Assembly: GCA_963837425.1 (NCBI GenBank)
Contig: CAWINH010000016.1
Coordinates: 1 to 32,884 of the forward strand
From: CAWINH01 sp963837425
GTDB lineage: Bacteria; Chloroflexota; Limnocylindria; QHBO01
DNA: 32,884 nucleotides
Direction of reading: 5' to 3'
Shown here: positions 31,844-32,884 of the stretch, piece after piece
How the letters are laid out: each line of letters begins with the position of its first letter
How positions within the stretch are numbered: position 1 is the first letter of the stretch
Notes under the pieces: generated by a model
What the model was told of the DNA's origin: nothing
The model's database searches: none
What the model saw: the letters and a program-made list of their open reading frames with translations, nothing else
Translations under genes and position numbers: made by a program

Positions 31844-32884
31844 ATGGCAACCGAGGTCCTCGCGCCCCATGTCCCCGTCTATCTCGCCGGCGAGTTCGTG
31901 GAGGCGGGCCGGCCGCTCGAGGTCCGCAACCCGGCGACCGAGGAGCTCATCGCGACCACCTTCCAGGCCGGTCCCGAGGAGCTGGAGCGCGCCACCGTCG
32001 CGGCCGTCGAGGCCTTCGCGAAGACCCGCCGCCTGGCGAGCTTCGAGCGCCGCGACGCCCTGGCGCATGTCGCGGAGCGGATCAGCGAGGACGCGGACGA
32101 GCTGGCGGAGCTGCTGACCCGCGAGTCGGGCAAACCGATCCGGGACGCGCGGGGCGAGGTGGCGCGCGCGGCGCTCACCTTCCGCACGGCGGGCGAGGAG
32201 GCGCTGCGCATCACCGGGGAGTGGATGCCGCTCGACTGGAACGCGGCCAACCGCGGCCGATCGGGGATCGTGCGCCGCTACCCGATTGGGCCGGTGGCGG
32301 GGATCAGCCCCTTCAACTTCCCGCTCAACCTCGCCGTGCACAAGGTCGCGCCGGCGATCGCGGCCGGGTGCAGCATCGTCCTCAAGCCCCCGTCGGTCGA
32401 CCCGCTGGTCATGCTGCGCGTGGCGCGCTACATCGACGAGACGGACCTCCCGGCCGGCGCGGTCAGCATCCTGCCCATGGATCGGCCCACCGGGGACGCC
32501 ATGGTCCGCGACGAGCGCTTCAAGCTGCTCAGCTTCACAGGCTCCCCATCGGTCGGCTGGAAGATGAAGGCCGATGCCGGCAAGAAGAAGGTCGTCCTCG
32601 AGCTCGGTGGCAACGCCGGTGCGATCGTGGACGAGACCGCCGACCTCGACTGGGCGGTCAGCCGCCTCGTGTACGGCTCGTTCGCCTACGCCGGGCAGGT
32701 CTGCATCAGCGTCCAGCGCATCTACGTGGTGGCATCGGTCTACGACGAGTTCGCGGCGCGCTTCGTGGCGAAGGTCCGCGAGCTCAGGATCGGCGACCCG
32801 CTGGATCCCACCACCGACCTGGGGCCGATGGTCGATGCCAAGGCGGTGGCGCGCACCCACGAATGGGTGACCGAGGCACTCGAC
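31844..32884 (+). CDS. Aldehyde dehydrogenase family protein, 3' end beyond window
   Basis: The 347 codons present cover the N-terminal NAD(P)-binding domain and the start of the catalytic domain. Seen are FNFPLN with N158, the general base E253 in LELGGN, and the catalytic C287 in GQVCIS, at the normal 34-residue spacing. ALDHs oxidise aldehydes to acids with NAD(P); the subfamily (lactaldehyde, succinate-semialdehyde or similar) cannot be fixed from this part. The frame is open to the window end, so about 130 residues are missing. The start follows a leaderless -10 box. The gene is divergent from the luciferase-like oxidoreductase, and the two might work on related aldehydes. Confidence 0.92.
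   Translation, partial: MATEVLAPHVPVYLAGEFVEAGRPLEVRNPATEELIATTFQAGPEELERATVAAVEAFAKTRRLASFERRDALAHVAERISEDADELAELLTRESGKPIRDARGEVARAALTFRTAGEEALRITGEWMPLDWNAANRGRSGIVRRYPIGPVAGISPFNFPLNLAVHKVAPAIAAGCSIVLKPPSVDPLVMLRVARYIDETDLPAGAVSILPMDRPTGDAMVRDERFKLLSFTGSPSVGWKMKADAGKKKVVLELGGNAGAIVDETADLDWAVSRLVYGSFAYAGQVCISVQRIYVVASVYDEFAARFVAKVRELRIGDPLDPTTDLGPMVDAKAVARTHEWVTEALD

Overview
The window is about 70% G+C by eye and densely coded, with four-base ATGA/GTGA gene overlaps. Several genes have a TAnnnT-type -10 box only 6-9 bases before the start codon, which suggests leaderless mRNAs. These traits, a LuxR-type HTH fused to a hydrolase, an MFS carrier fused to a cyclic-nucleotide-binding domain, a CruF/DUF422 carotenoid-type membrane protein and an F420/FMN luciferase-like oxidoreductase fit a high-GC Chloroflexota bacterium (Limnocylindria-like). 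An actinobacterium cannot be excluded from sequence alone. No rRNA, tRNA, CRISPR array, transposase or integrase was recognised.

Region 1 (1-5800). The left edge carries what looks like the 3' half of a ydaO-type (c-di-AMP) riboswitch. It is followed by a short leader ORF that overlaps the start of a 1477-residue secreted metallophosphoesterase. The C-terminal part of that protein is three nearly identical 783-bp modules (FN3 plus a DNRLRE/CBM96-like domain). A polyprenol-phosphate mannose synthase-like GT2 enzyme follows, then a small zinc-knuckle-like ORF on the other strand.

Region 2 (5800-18175) is the unusual part. It starts with a GtrA-type flippase fused to an HPr-kinase/PEPCK-like P-loop domain, then a GT39/PMT-like membrane glycosyltransferase. 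Next come a surface-anchored phospholipase C/acid phosphatase-like enzyme, two paralogous Ig-like/TM/zinc-ribbon proteins and a membrane-anchored GH99-like protein. The five genes from the GT39 enzyme to the first GH99-like gene are joined at every junction by an ATGA overlap. A stand-alone LuxR-type regulator and a second secreted GH99-like protein follow. The GT2, GtrA and GT39 genes together make a complete Gtr-like lipid-linked sugar route (charge the lipid, flip it, transfer the sugar outside). The downstream genes encode surface proteins that could be its targets or could trim its product. I infer a cell-surface glycosylation and glycan-remodelling locus.

Region 3 (18190-25800) is more ordinary: cysS, an MFS carrier with a C-terminal cNMP-binding domain, a zinc-ribbon Nudix hydrolase, and a fabD-fabF-fabF operon with a recognisable promoter.

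Region 4 (25786-32884) holds an M20 metallopeptidase, a CruF/DUF422-like membrane protein, and a TusA-like/DsrE-like/AhpD-like redox-sulfur operon. An alpha/beta hydrolase-LuxR fusion, a luciferase-like oxidoreductase and the first 347 codons of an aldehyde dehydrogenase that runs off the right edge complete the window.
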